From assembly GCA_023614405.1 (NCBI GenBank), contig CM042688.1:64838253-64902252 (forward strand): a stretch of 64,000 nucleotides of DNA, given 5' to 3'. How positions within the stretch are numbered: position 1 is the stretch's first letter; each line of letters starts with the position of its first letter. The stretch comes from Avena insularis (lineage: Eukaryota > Streptophyta > Magnoliopsida > Poales > Poaceae). The notes under the pieces were generated by a model, which saw only the letters and a program-made list of their open reading frames with translations, was not told the origin of the DNA and did no database searches. This document shows positions 35,647-47,060 of the stretch, one piece after another. The position numbers and the translations under genes are program-made.

Positions 35647-37824
35647 ATGCCGCTTTCGGATTCTCTTCCTCGTATCGCTCAGGTAGTTACCACCGTCGAT
35701 TCCCCCTCTATTCCGAAACCAAAATCAATGAAATATAGACGCTACCTTGCGATGGCGTCAACGAGCAAGAACAGTGAGAATGATTCTGAGCTTTTTCACA
35801 ACGTGTTTACCGAAGGCCCCTTTGAAGAACTCATAACCCGATGCGACGTCATCACCGCCGCTAGCCTAATCGGTTCGTCCAAACGTTTTCTTGAATCTGT
35901 GAAAGCTAGTGCAACTCTGGATGCTTCAATGCCATTTGGCCTCCCATGTGTTCTTCATTCCCCCCTGACGAAGGGACCGCTAGATTTCTTGCATTAGTTC
36001 AAAATTGATAGCCTCCCGTGCAAGTTGTCGTCGCTGGACAGGTTCTCCTCTGATGCTATGGTACCAGGCTATACTTATGGGCAGTGGGTAGGCGCCAATG
36101 GAGATTGGATTGCCACGGCTGGCTTCAGAGGCAAGTTGGAGCTTTGCAATGTATACACTCATTGCAAGATTCCTCTCCTAGCATTGTCGTTCCAAGCAAC
36201 TGACCATTCAACCACGTTCTTGTTGGATAATGATCTTCCAGCTGTAATGCAGAAGATTGATATTTGCCAAGTTCCCACAGCTGCCAGGAGATATAAAGAT
36301 TTATCACTTGTTGCAGTCTTCAACGTCAGAGTTGCCATCCTTCAGGGCGGTGATGATGGATGGACAGTTCTTCCACTTCCACTTAAGCACACCCTAAGCC
36401 CTTACAATTACAATGATGGAATTACCCACGACAGACTGGTGTTCGCCATAACTCTGTATGGCAACGTTCATGTTTGGGATCCTCTGCATCCTGGTAATTA
36501 TTCCTTCATATGTAGTGTACTGGCTTAATTACTAATGTGCCCAAGCTATTATACTGAATTGACATAGGGAGTGTTTCGTTTAAATGAAAATACGAGTAGT
36601 TATTTTAGACTCTATAAACTGTACGAATCATAGTTTTTCTGTAGATTTTTTTCTTATAGTAGTCGTTTGATTCATCGGATTGAATTATGCATAGTAGAAT
36701 TTTTCGGATGTCTTTTAATTCATTCGATAGGAATTTTAAGATATACTTGAAGCTCCTGAAAAGAATCCGTTTAATGGTTTTTCTGTGCAATGTAATCCAA
36801 CACACCGCAATCCTGCAGGAGTATAAATGGACATGCAAATGTAAAATCCCGTGTCTTCCCTATCCTATGTTTTCTGCATTTGCACGGATTTTCAACAAGT
36901 TTCCCTGCAAATGAACCGGTCAATTATCTTTGCCTTTTTTAGACAAAACGAGCCAAAAATTACCTGTCTTGTTCAAAAAAATATGAGTCTGTTCTCTAGG
37001 AAATTTCCCTATTATATAATGCTTTGTTTTCTTTGTACGATTCTAGGCCGTAGTTGTTTTTCCTATGTTTGAGCTACTTTGCATGCAGTTCAATTGGAAG
37101 GAAATTTTTCAGTAGGATTCACTATATCATGCTACCGGAATCATAAGTTAATGCATTCTGCTACCTTTTTCAAGGTCCTGCGTTGGTCTTGGCGCGACAG
37201 CTGCTGCGGATGAGTTGGTGAATTCATTTTTTAATGCTACTGGAGACGAGCACGACTACTTTTTTGGTTTTGGTGGTTAGCAAGATCTGTAGATGGTTCT
37301 AGACTTCTTCATATATATATACACTTCGCGCTTCTTATGATCCTAACTGTCTTACTTGTCATTGCCGCCATCGTACTGGTGCTGCTCATCCTCGTGTTGT
37401 ACATTACAGTCGCATTATCTCCACTTATACTTCTGGGTTTGGTTGCTTGGTGTTCTCAATGAACACTAGTAAGGTTGATCAAGCTAATCCATGGGAAAGA
37501 ATTACTGACCTTGGATCATATTCTCTTTTTCTTGGAGTGAACTATCCGATTATTATACGCGTAAGCGGTGCAGATCTTACCTCAGGTTATCCGATGAGAA
37601 GCAACTGTGTCTACATCTTACGAACTGCAGCATGGCTTTCCAAAGAGGCGCAGTCTGAATTATGCCTCTTCAGTCTTAGTGGTAAATACTATGGTGTTAC
37701 TTCTGAAATCAATGTCCTTGAGGGAATTAGTAACCCTCGCTTCTGGACAGGAACAGTGAAGCATCCGCTTTGGTTCGTACCAACCTTCACGAAAGCCGTC
37801 GATTGGAACCGGCCTCATACTTAA
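35647..37824 (+). pseudogene. DUF295-like (F-box-associated) gene, disrupted
   Basis: The ATG at 35647 opens a frame that would run through exon 1 to 36493 but for a single TAG at 35995-35997. On both sides of the stop the frame reads as one protein (SLIGSSKRFLES, then FSSDAMVPGYTYGQWVGANG and VPTAARRYKDLSLVAVF). A GT donor at 36494 and an AG acceptor ending at 37174 define a likely 681-base intron. Exon 2 then carries the C-terminal DUF295 block around WERITDLGSYSLFLGVNYP, ending at 37824, but the frame is not clean between 37175 and 37440. DUF295 proteins are plant-specific, large, fast-evolving families, often with an N-terminal F-box; function is mostly unknown. With the insertion 16 bases upstream and the stop, it is probably dead. 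Confidence 0.72.
36494..37174 (+). other. Probable intron of the DUF295-like gene
   Basis: Starts GTAATT and ends TTTTTCAAG. The AT-rich content at about 36550-36920 (gaatccgttt, gtcttttaattcattcgatagga and similar) looks like a grass MITE, but I could not find matched ends and a target duplication. Confidence 0.45.
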
Positions 37825-39115
37825 CTAAGAAAACAAGACATGTTGCCACAGTATGTACTGATGCAATCCATATGTAATAGTTGGTATTACAATTAGAGAA
37901 ATAGTTCTCGACCATGTTGAACTGTTTATTTTGTTTGGTTGTCTGAAGTCATCGGCTTTCAACTTGTTGGTCTCCTCTCTTTTGAAACATGTCCTTATAT
38001 TGGTACTATGTTTTTTTACTCATATGAACTTGACTATTTTTTTGGACCTTTAGCATAATGCACTTCAGTCCACCGATTCTAGAGTTCCTTTAGAAATTAT
38101 AGAAATTTTAGCATCAACAGGATGTTACGTACCACATGCCATACACTTGAACAATCACCTCAATGCTTGTGTAAGGGTCGTACTCTATGAAAATAACCTT
38201 GGCTTCAACGATTATAGCTTCATGCACTAGTCTTTGGTTAAGCTGATATGACGAGACCATATTTTTTAGATATTTATCTTATCTTATCTTACCACTATAT
38301 AGTGTGCAGTTAACTTTCAACATTAACTGTTGTATCAAGACTAGCAAATTCCAACATTGCTAACCCTCGAATCTTCTTTTCCATTCTAGAATCTACTCAC
38401 TCCGTTCCATAATATAAGATGTTTTAACTTCTGCGAAACGGATGTATCTACATGACTTTTAGTGTGTGGTTCACTCTGAACCTACACACTACTTTTAGTG
38501 CGTAGTAAAAGATGTCTAGATACATTTGTTTCACAAAATCTAAACCATCTTATATTTTGAAACAGGGGAAGTAGGAGATTCTATTGATACTATACTTTAG
38601 CACAATAAACCCTATGCACAAGTACAAGAACCAAATATACACCCGATACTTTATGGAAGCGGCTCGAAAATATAATTATTTTCTTAGCTTTACCTATTAC
38701 TACTTTATGGAGTAGTACAATTTTATATTGTGATGATATGGCATTCTAGTAGACAGCGTTGGCGTGCTAGACTAGCTAGCTAATTACTACTAGTAAAGTT
38801 TCCTCGATGCTACTACAGTAGTACTAGACAGCATTGGCGTGCTACACTAGCTAGCTAATAATTAAAGTCTCCTCGATGCAGCTGCGCCCTGCAGTAGAAG
38901 ACCAATGAAGGAACACGCAAAAAACTCCTCGTTCAAAGAGCCATACCTTCTTCCCCATCTTCGGCAGTATTTGGTATCGTATCCAACACGCGCTTCACTC
39001 ATTTTCCTCGCCATCCCGCCCGCAGCATCGGTCCTTCCAGGCCGCCACCCCTCTCCTCCAAAACCTCCCAACAGTCATAGATTGATCCGCCTCGCCCCCA
39101 AACCATCAGGATGCG
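37825..39115. other. Intergenic, AT-rich, with one MITE and a local duplication
   Basis: Holds the Stowaway MITE 38396-38571. At about 38752-38880 a unit of roughly 72 bases (agacagc(g/a)ttggcgtgcta(g/c)actagctagctaat...tcctcgatg) occurs twice in tandem, the second copy lying about 230 bases before the next coding start. No gene is supported. Confidence 0.6.
38396..38571. mobile_element. Stowaway-like MITE
   Basis: 176 bp with inverted ends CTCACTCCGTTCCATAATAT / CTTCCCCTGTTTCAAAATAT flanked by TA on both sides (38394-38395, 38572-38573). No coding capacity; typical Tc1/mariner-derived grass MITE. Confidence 0.88.
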
Positions 39116-39843
39116 ATGGCGGATTCGGGGCCCAACCGGAGGTACGGCGGATGGAGCAACGTCAGCGCCGATGTGTTCGACAAGATCGCTATGCGTATGG
39201 ACACTACCAACGCCGTTTGGCTGGCCGCATGCTCCAAGGAGTTGAACCTCCGAGTCACCAGCGAAAAAGGTAGCAGATGCCCCAACGACGGTTGCGGGAC
39301 ATTGGTGGCCTACCATCAGGTCCACAACCACAAGACTGCATGCGTGCACGGCCCTTGCAACTCATGGAGAATGGCGGCATTTTTGTCGCCTCGCCGACGG
39401 CGCTCCTTGCCCACCTCCGCGAAGCTCACTCAATGAGGATGCGCAGTTTCCGCTACGGCAAAACACGTAGGTACTCCTCTAAGCCTCTGTCGGCAATAGG
39501 ACCGTGGACAGTAGATATCGTCGGATCCGGGGACGATGGTACTGTGTTCGTGGGGTGAGTTGACACGTGCCAAACGCTACACAATATATCTATCGTATGC
39601 GTCAGGTCAGCAGCGTGCTTGTCGTCGCGGTACATGGTGAAGTTTTGGTCATCGGCTGTGATTGAGGGGAGAAGGATAAAAAATTCCGGGCTATGCATGC
39701 CGGAGAGCACCGCGTCGCCCGACGACATCCTGTTCGATGAGCTGCAGTGGCTCCTGCCGGTGCCGATGTCGCACCTGGTCGCTCGTCAACCGTCGGTGTT
39801 CACCCTAGAATACTGTCTTCAGATTAACAGGATTCATGAGTGA
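39116..39843 (+). pseudogene. SIAH/SINA-like zinc-finger gene lacking a RING, broken
   Basis: The ATG at 39116 starts MADSGPNRRYGGWSNVSADVFDKIAMRMD, an opening that looks more like an F-box-type helix than the usual SINA RING. It is followed by the SIAH-type finger CPNDGCGTLVAYHQ...HKTACVHGPC. A small indel near 39360 shifts the frame; the continuation reads ENGGIFVASPTALLAHLREAH, matching the next finger half, then SYGK-like and DDGTVFVG. An in-frame TGA at 39556-39558 interrupts it; the same frame goes on with NISIVCVRSAA, YMVKFWSS and VPMSHLVA to a stop at 39843. Intact SINA-like proteins are RING E3 ubiquitin ligases with TRAF-like substrate domains; without a RING this one would not be a classical ligase. 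Most likely a dead duplicate. Confidence 0.75.
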
Positions 39844-41899
39844 GATAAACACATCTTAATGTTCGTTGGAGTATTTGAACTACTAGAAAGACTTACTACC
39901 TGCTCTTAGTAGTTGTTCTTAGGACTATTTTTATGGAGTTCAACTACTACTAATGTATTTTTTTAGTAATACCTATTGTATGTACTGGTACTTATCATTT
40001 TGGGAGACATGGTTCCTAGCTTAAGATAGTTATGAGTATTTTCTATGGAGTTCTTCCTCTGGTAATATATTTTGCAATAATAACTACATACTGGTGCTTG
40101 TTCAGATCGATCGATGAAGTGCAGAATATGGTCTTGCTTTACTTTTGAATCAAGCCTAGCTACATCTATTGAATTTTAATGTGTGCATTCTGAATCTGTC
40201 AATTATTATCTGTGTACTGCTAATTCGGTCAGTTTGAAATGCTGCTGAATCTGTCAAGTGTTGTTGAATATGAACCGAGAATCTGTTAAGTGCTGCTGAA
40301 TATGAACTGAGAATTTGTCGATATTTTTTCGGTCTTATTCTGTACTGCTGAATCTTTTAAATGCTACTGAATTTATCAAATGTTCTGTTGTTTACTATTA
40401 GTACGTACAATACAATATTTTATAGAACTAACTGTGATGTACTTGTACTTGTTTAGATCAAGTGCAACAGATTGTCTTACTTTTATTTTAGAACTTGGCA
40501 TTTTATAGAATTAATATTGATGTACTGCTACTTGTTTAGACCAAGTACAGTAGATGGTCTTGATTTTCTTTTGAAACTTGGTATTTTATAGAACTAATAC
40601 TGATGTACTACTACTTGTTTAGATCAAGTGCAGTAGATGGTCTTGCTTTTCTTTTGTAACTTGGCTTTGTCATAAACTCATAATCTTGACAAGGCTTTGG
40701 GCATTTTGAGAAGCCTATGGAGGTCACACACAGGCATTGAGGTGAGAAGGAGGCATGCACAGAAAAGCAGACTTGGTCGCCAGTTTTGCTTGCTCCAATG
40801 ATCGAGTGTACGGAGAAAAGGACAAACTAAATCAGTCATTTTGAAATGCTGCTGAATATATCTAAGTGACACTGAATGTGAACTGTGAATATGTCTATAT
40901 TTTTCTTTCTTATTATGTACTGCTGCATCTTTCAAATGCTACTGAACCTATCAAAAGTTTTGTTCAATACTTGTTCAGATCGACCGGTCGAGTGCAGAAT
41001 CTGGTCTCACTTTCCTTTTGAATCAGTCCTTGCTACATCTATTGTATTTCAATGTCCGCATTGTTGAATATGTCAATTATTTTGGTCACTATCTGTGTAC
41101 TACCACAACCGGTCACTTTGAAATGCTATGCTAACTCTCTCAAGTGCTGTTGAATATGAACCGGAAATATATCTGATATTTTTATGGTCTTATTCTATAC
41201 TGCCGAATCTTCCAAATGCTACTGAATCTGTCAAATGTTCTATCGTTACTATTAGTACAATATTTTATAGAATGAACTGTGATGTACTAGTACTTGGTTA
41301 GATGAAGTGCATCAGATTGTCTTGCTTTTCTTTTGAAACTTAGTATTTTTACAATTATCTGGATGAGCCTTGGGCATTTTGGGTTGCTATGGGCGGTCAC
41401 ACAGGCATTGACGTAAGAAGGAGGTACTCACACAGAAGCAGACTTGATCGTCAGTTTTGCTTGCTCCAATGGTTGAGTCTATTCGGGGAACAGGCCAAAC
41501 TGATCGTGAGCTAAGTTTTTTTTAGCTAGAATAAGAACTGATTCTCTCTGTACTGCTATTGAATTTCAAGCAGGAAAGCTACTGAATCTCTCAAATGTTC
41601 TGTCGTAGCTATTACTAAAGCATTTGTGCAACTAATACTGATATACTGATATTGTATTTCATTGTCTATATTGCTGCATTGGTCACTTTTAAAATGCTGC
41701 TGAATTGGTCAAGTGCTCCCGAATACTAACTTCGAATCTGTTGATAATTTTTCTACCTTATTCTATACTGCAGAATTTTGACATGAATATCTGCCAAAAA
41801 GAATTATTGCTTTCTCCCGTCCTCGTTGAGGTCTTTGTGTCGAATCCGACAGAGCACATCACAATGCAATTTTTATTAACTAGGAGAAGAAATCTAGTA
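39844..41899. repeat. AT-rich tract with nested tandem duplications
   Basis: No gene. A segment of roughly 0.7-0.9 kb occurs at least twice: strings such as ttgttcagatcga...gtgcagaat at about 40095 and 40972, and a ctttgggcattttg...cagttttgcttgctccaatg block at about 40692 and 41365. Inside the first copy an 80-odd-base unit (ttttatagaactaatactgatgtac...cttgcttttcttttg) is repeated about three times at 40425-40670. The phrase tgctactgaat...tcaaatgttctgt recurs near 40362, 40932, 41217 and 41578. Confidence 0.75.
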
Positions 41900-42023
41900 C
41901 TCCCTCCGATCCAAATTAATGTTCTCACATTTGTCTAGATTCTGACATATCTAGTCATGTTTTAGTGCTAGATACGATCCAAATCTAGCCAAATCCGAGA
42001 ACATTAATTTGGATTGGAGTGAG
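41900..42023. mobile_element. Stowaway MITE
   Basis: 124 bp with long inverted ends (CTCCCTCCGATCCAAATTAA on the left, CTCACTCCAATCCAAATTAA on the right) flanked by TA at 41898-41899 and 42024-42025. Confidence 0.92.
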
Positions 42024-42600
42024 TAGCTCATTCGGCCCCTCTTTAGCCTAGAACATTTTAATTTAGTCTTCTCGAGGTCAGGGACTGCCGACCACATCCC
42101 AGCGAAATTTTAGAAAGAATCCCATGGAGCATAGCCGAGAACATATTAGTTTGACCTTTCAGGGGTCAGCGGACTGCTGAGCACAACCCAGTGAAATTTG
42201 AGAATGAAGCTCATGGAGCATAGCCTATGGAATATAACCCACGTAGAGTAGTAGCCAAACTCTTTTTAATTCGGCCTTTTGGGCATTTCCGCCCACCTCT
42301 CATAATAAAAAAAACTCTGCCTAGCCATGTTTTTAAGAAAATGCCCCATTATATGGTATTTTATAAATTGAGATGTCAGGAGCGCTGCCCTTTTATATTT
42401 AAAAAGAGATAAACATAGAGACACAACATATTTTAAGAAGACTAATATAGAAGTTGTAGTACTAATAAAAGTTTAATGATATTTTTTCTATAAATATCTT
42501 TGCTATAGTGAAAACACACTCAGTTTATGTTTATTTGATTTGAAGGTCTTTTGTTCGAATCGCCTTTGTGTGTGTGTATCTTAGGTTTACATTATTTTCT
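42024..42600. other. Unassigned AT-rich DNA with short internal repeats
   Basis: No gene. A motif around catggagcatagcc(g/t)a recurs at about 42123 and 42210, each following a ggtcag...actgc(c/t)ga phrase, so this looks like the degenerate left part of the repeat field that follows. Confidence 0.5.
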
Positions 42601-43850
42601 TCTAGCAATATCGCATTACAGAGAGGCTGACATCACGGACCCACCAGCATGCAGCGTCCCTGGAGTTTTTTTGAGGGTGGGTTCGAAAAAAGTTTAAATA
42701 CTTGTAGAGAGGCTCAGATCTAAACCCACTGCCAGAACATACAAAAAGATCGTGGACCCATCGGGACCCACTGCCGAACATGCTAGAGAGGTTGATATAA
42801 GGGCCCCAGTAGTAAGACCATACACGACTGCCATGGTGAAAACAGCAGAGGCGGCCGAAAAAAATCCATCATACACATGTTGCACTTACAGAGAAGCTGA
42901 CATGTCGGACCCAGCAGGCCCAAGCATATGCCATGAAATTAGCCTATCAACCCCAAGCATAGTCCAATACCTTCTAATTCAGACTTTTCGAGGTCTTGTG
43001 GCCACCGACCATAGCTCATCCAATTTAGGAGTGAGCCTATGGAATATAAGCCATGACGAATAGGACATCCGCCTCGAGTTAGCCCAGAATTTTTTTAATT
43101 TGGCCTTTATGAGCATTTTTTCTACTCTGAGGCTGACATCTGGGACCCGAAAAAATAGTCCAACATACACACGTTTCTTTCAAATAGAGGCTATCAGCTG
43201 GGACCCAACATAAACATGTTTCCTGCACAGAGGTGGTTGACATCTGGGACCCAGCAAGTTGCCAAGGTCAAAACAGTGGACATGGCCAAAAAAGTCCATC
43301 ATACGCAGGTTTCATTTATAGAGAGGCTGATATGTGGGACCCAGCATCGTGACCTTATACAGATCTCAGATCGAGCAACATATAGCCTTCAAACAGGAGG
43401 CACGAGAAAAAAGTTCAGCATGTACACATTTCTTATAATGAGAGGCTGAAATGGGGGACCCAACAATGTGAGCAAAGAGCAGATTCGTCGAGCAACGCTA
43501 TCTAGTTCGGAACGGGGTAGCGCTAGAGAAGAAAAAAATTCCATCATACCCACGATTCTTCTAGTGTGAGGCTGACATAAGGGACCCACTAGCCTGAATA
43601 AACGGTTGTTGCAGCGAGCAACGCTATCAAGTTCGGAACACGAAGGCGTGACAAAGGATAAAAAATATATCATACACACGTTATGATAGGATGACATGTG
43701 GGGCCTAGCAGTGTAATTAAACGGTAGATGCATCGAACAACGCTATCAAGTTCGGAACAGGATAGAGCGAGCGAAGGGAAAAACTCCATCATACACACGT
43801 TTCTTCTAATGAGAGGATGTCATATGGGGCTGATGGCTCGGTGTTGATAT
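42600..43850. repeat. Degenerate repeat field, gaggctgacatgtgggacccag units
   Basis: At least ten imperfect copies of a gaggctgacat-tgggaccca core occur, for example near 42618, 42707, 42785, 42892, 43131, 43188, 43226, 43322, 43441, 43568 and 43687, with spacers sharing ccatcatacacacgtttctt and cgagcaacgctatcaagttcgg. Spacing is irregular, 60-130 bases. No open frame of interest. Confidence 0.8.
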
Positions 43851-43859
43851 GGAGCTCAT

Positions 43860-44110
43860 TGGGGAACCCCAAGAAGAAGGTATGATGAGCAGAACAGTAA
43901 ATTTCCCTCAGTTATGAAACCAAGGTTTAATCGAATCAGTAGGAGCAAGGAAACACCCCAAAGATGTTGATAGCTGAGCCTTGGTAGGGCGCACTACCGG
44001 TGCTAGTAGCAACGTGGAGACCTGCACAACACAACCGCTGAACTTTGCCCCCAACTTGCGATGAGGTTGTCAATCTCACCGGTTTTGCTGAAAACAAAGG
44101 ATTAAATGTA
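43860..44110. repeat. Gypsy LTR fragment (Athila-group type)
   Basis: Contains ttggggaaccccaagaagaaggtatgatg, ttccctcagt...aaaccaaggttt and cttgcgatgaggttgtcaatctcaccgg, strings I associate with a common Triticeae Gypsy LTR. Truncated on both sides. Confidence 0.5.
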
Positions 44111-44620
44111 TCGAATGAAAGGAAGTACCAGATGACATGGTTATACCCTACGGGTACGTAACTTCAGCATACCTAGTCCAGCCCAAGGAAGGCCCATGGC
44201 GGACATACGTTGGCCCATGAAGATTTTCGGGTGGCCAAGGCCCATGACGTCTTCGGATCCTTGGAGAGAAAGGCTAGAGGAGATAGAAAATTCAAAGGGG
44301 TAAAACCCTAAAACTTGTAACCGACTAGGACTACGCCCGGGACCTGCCTAAGTCTATATAAAGGCCAGGAGGGCACGTCCTAGAGCAACTCGACTCATAC
44401 TTTCGCACACGCATCCACGCCAGATCGAATCACAGACCTCAGAACCTTCGGTTCCGCCAGTAATCAAAGAGCAAGCAGAGTAGGGTTTTCTCCGGGCCCG
44501 AACTGGTAAATCTCGTGTCCCCTGGTTGCTTGTCTGTTAACCGTGCCACGATCTCCAGCATCCCCATCTTCTCCAAAACCCAAGTCCATAACAATGGGCA
44601 TTGACGAGATCAAACCTCGT
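44111..44620 (+). repeat. LTR-like fragment with a TATA box, family not assigned
   Basis: CTATATAAAGG at about 44354-44364, with a GC-rich leader after it, looks like LTR promoter sequence on the plus strand. It runs straight into Tat-type integrase sequence at about 44620, so an internal deletion or recombination joint is likely here. Confidence 0.5.
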
Positions 44621-45083
44621 CACCAGACCGCTCCACCGGCTACACGCCATTCTTCCTCGTCTATGGAGCAGAGGCGGTCCTGCGTACTAACATTGAGTTC
44701 GACGCACCCCGCAAGCTATTATACACAAAGCAGTAGGCCAAAGAGGCACGTGAGGACATCATCGACCGCCTCAAAGAGGCACGCGAGCTGGTCTTGTCCA
44801 GATCCGCCATCTACCAGCAGAACCTGCGCCGCTACCACGCTAGCTGGATCCGAACGTCTCGTTTCGAGGGGGCGACCTAGTGCCGCGACTAGTACAAGAC
44901 ACCAACGGGATGCACAAGCTGTCTCCACTTTGGGAGGGGGTATTCATTATCAGCCAAGCGCTGCATAACACCTCATACTACCTCATCGACGCCCGCCAGC
45001 TAGCAAAGAACAAAATGGACCGCTCTGGTGAAGAAACTGAGCGCCCGTGGAATGCGAACCTACTACGCCCATTTTACACTTGA
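44621..45083 (+). pseudogene. Tat-type Gypsy integrase C-terminus, fragment
   Basis: Reads, through frame changes, TGYTPFFLVYGAEAVL, then KEAREDIIDRLKEARELVL, SAIYQQNLRRYH, then QDTNGMHKLSPLWEGVFII and EETERPWNANLLRPFYT before the stop at 45083. This is the conserved C-terminal end of grass Tat/Retand integrases. No core domain precedes it. Confidence 0.82.
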
Positions 45084-45196
45084 ACAAGAAGTGCATGTAT
45101 CTTATTTTTATGTAATGAAAAAGTTGAGCAGCCTCGACACAGTCTCGAGGACTCCGTAATCATTTGGCATTCCTTGCTACATAATTTGGTGTTTTC

Positions 45197-45612
45197 TGGC
45201 CCCCGGGTAGGCCAAGCCAGGCTCACCTGGCTGGCTCCAGGGATGCCTATCCGAATGGCCACAAGACGAAGAACCACAACCAGGTGGACCGTTCCATCCG
45301 GTCCGCCCTCAAGATTCCCCGGCTGGTCCTTCTAGCCGGGTGACCAGAAGAGCTGGCTGGGTGGCCACCTCTACCCGGCCACGTCGGATCCGTTGGCCAA
45401 GGTACGGAGGGGGTGTCTCTCCTTGCTGAGCGCACCCTTGACCGGACAGGCTGGCGCGCCCCCCTACCGACGCTAGAAGACATCCGCGCCAGAGCGCCAA
45501 GGCTGGAAGCTAAGGAGAGCATGTCGGCTGACCGCTAAAGCACTAGCTGACGAGTAAAGCACCGGCTACCGAGTAAAGCGCCGGATGACGCCCAAAGCAA
45601 AGGCGCTAGGAC
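45197..45612 (+). repeat. Tat-type Gypsy LTR, truncated
   Basis: Starts TGGCCCCCGGGTAGG and matches 21252-21668 closely, then diverges after gctaggac at about 45612. It lies about 115 bases after the integrase stop, so it is the start of a 3' LTR. Confidence 0.85.
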
Positions 45613-45799
45613 ATCAGAAGGCCCCCCGAGGTCGGCGTCGGTACGACTACATCAACCACACTATCCTGAGCATTGACAATGCTTTTGGGTCTTCAAGGGT
45701 AAGTTCGTGAAAAGCCCCTCCCGTTACTGCATTACTAATAGATAGGTCCTGACATTAGGGTTCTTGGCGTAGGAAAATTTATTATTTTTAGGACCGAAC
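45613..45799. other. Unassigned sequence between LTR and LINE fragments
   Basis: No gene seen; boundaries are breakpoints of the neighbouring fragments. Confidence 0.4.
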
Positions 45800-46060
45800 C
45801 CCTACAGTATCATCTGCATATTGCATTACCACCACCCCTCTATCAATAATATGGGGAACCAATCCAGATATAAAATCTCCAGTTTGTTCTTTTCTAAAGA
45901 TCCTTGCCAAACAATCAACAACATCATTAAAAAGTAGAGGAGAAATAGGATCCCCTTATCTCACCCCTTTGAAAGTTATAAAGTTCCTTCCCAATGAATT
46001 ATTGATCCTAACACATAAAGTACCTCCGGCCACTATATCTCTAATCATTCTACACCACCG
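45800..46060 (-). pseudogene. LINE reverse transcriptase fragment
   Basis: On the minus strand the sequence reads GGTLCVRINNSLGRNF, then KGVR-stop-GDPISPLLFN, then VVMQYADDTVG: the RT palm with its QGDP-like and YADD boxes. Both ends are lost and the glutamine of the QGDP box is a stop. It is unrelated in detail to the LINE at the right end of the window. Confidence 0.8.
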
Positions 46061-46791
46061 TCGCAATTATCAGCCACCGACAAGCACCACCGTCGCCCAC
46101 AACACTAACCAAAATGCACAAGACACAAGTTGTCGGGAGAAGACACCAAAGAAGTTGCGTCTAATCTCCAATTCTAATATCATTGCGTTGGAAAATACTA
46201 GTTGAATTCCAATTCCTGATTTCAATTCTACGATCCAAACGGATCCTCAAGTCATCTGAGAACATGTTCAAGTTCTAACATGATATTTTCAGGTTTAGTA
46301 AGAGTATCATCAAACTAGATTTTTGCATTATGCATAAGTCATTTACGTCTCACATATGTGCAATCATAATGTTTTTTAGGTGAAATGATGACACTTCTAA
46401 ATTAATAGATCTCTCACAAACCACATTGACCAACCAAATCAGTTGCCACTAGATATGATAGAAAGACGGGAGTCTGGAGATGTTGTTCTCTCGGGTCTAG
46501 TTGTTTGCACCGCATTCTATAACAATAATCACCATATAAAAGTTGAATAAATACACTATGTGAAAAACTAACTCAAATGTATGAAAATAAGGTGCACCAT
46601 ATATGATTTGAGAAAAACCACTATGTGTGAAGAACCAACTCAAAAGTATGAAAAGAAGGTGCTATGACAGTGGGAAATCCTCCTTACCATGTCTGGTCAT
46701 ATTAGGGCATATTATACTCATCAGCAACCTCTTACTAGGTGCCACATCACTTCTTTGATGATCTAGAGGAGAGAATAGAAAGAGGGAGATA

Positions 46792-46871
46792 CTACCTCCG
46801 TTCCATAATATAAGTCTTTTTAGCAAACTAAAACAGCTTGCTAAAAAGCTTATATTCTGAAATGGAAAGAG
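46792..46871. mobile_element. Short Stowaway-like MITE
   Basis: 80 bp, ends CTACCTCCGTTCC / CTCTTTCCATTTC with further matching aatataag...ttttagc inside, flanked by TA (46790-46791, 46872-46873). The whole unit is nearly one hairpin. Confidence 0.8.
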
Positions 46872-47060
46872 TATATTATACATGGATTTTCTACTCATAG
46901 GTATAGCTACGCATATGCAGCTGACCATTGGATATAGAGATCAGATTCTTCCCGCATGCAGTGACAGCCTTTTGAACATGATAGTGGACTAATAGCATAT
47001 TAGAGCGCCTACACGCCGTTTGCAAGCATGCATGCATGTGAGATGCCTCCGATGTATCCT

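Noticed and set aside
42600..43850. CRISPR-like array
   Set aside because: Repeats are imperfect, spacing is irregular, spacers are themselves shared, and the DNA is plant nuclear.
21252..45612. One giant Tat-type element running from the 5' LTR at 21252 to the 3' LTR at 45197
   Set aside because: Genes and gene flanks (DUF295-like, SINA-like) lie between, and the missing middle of pol is absent, so these are two fragments of the same family and not one nested element.
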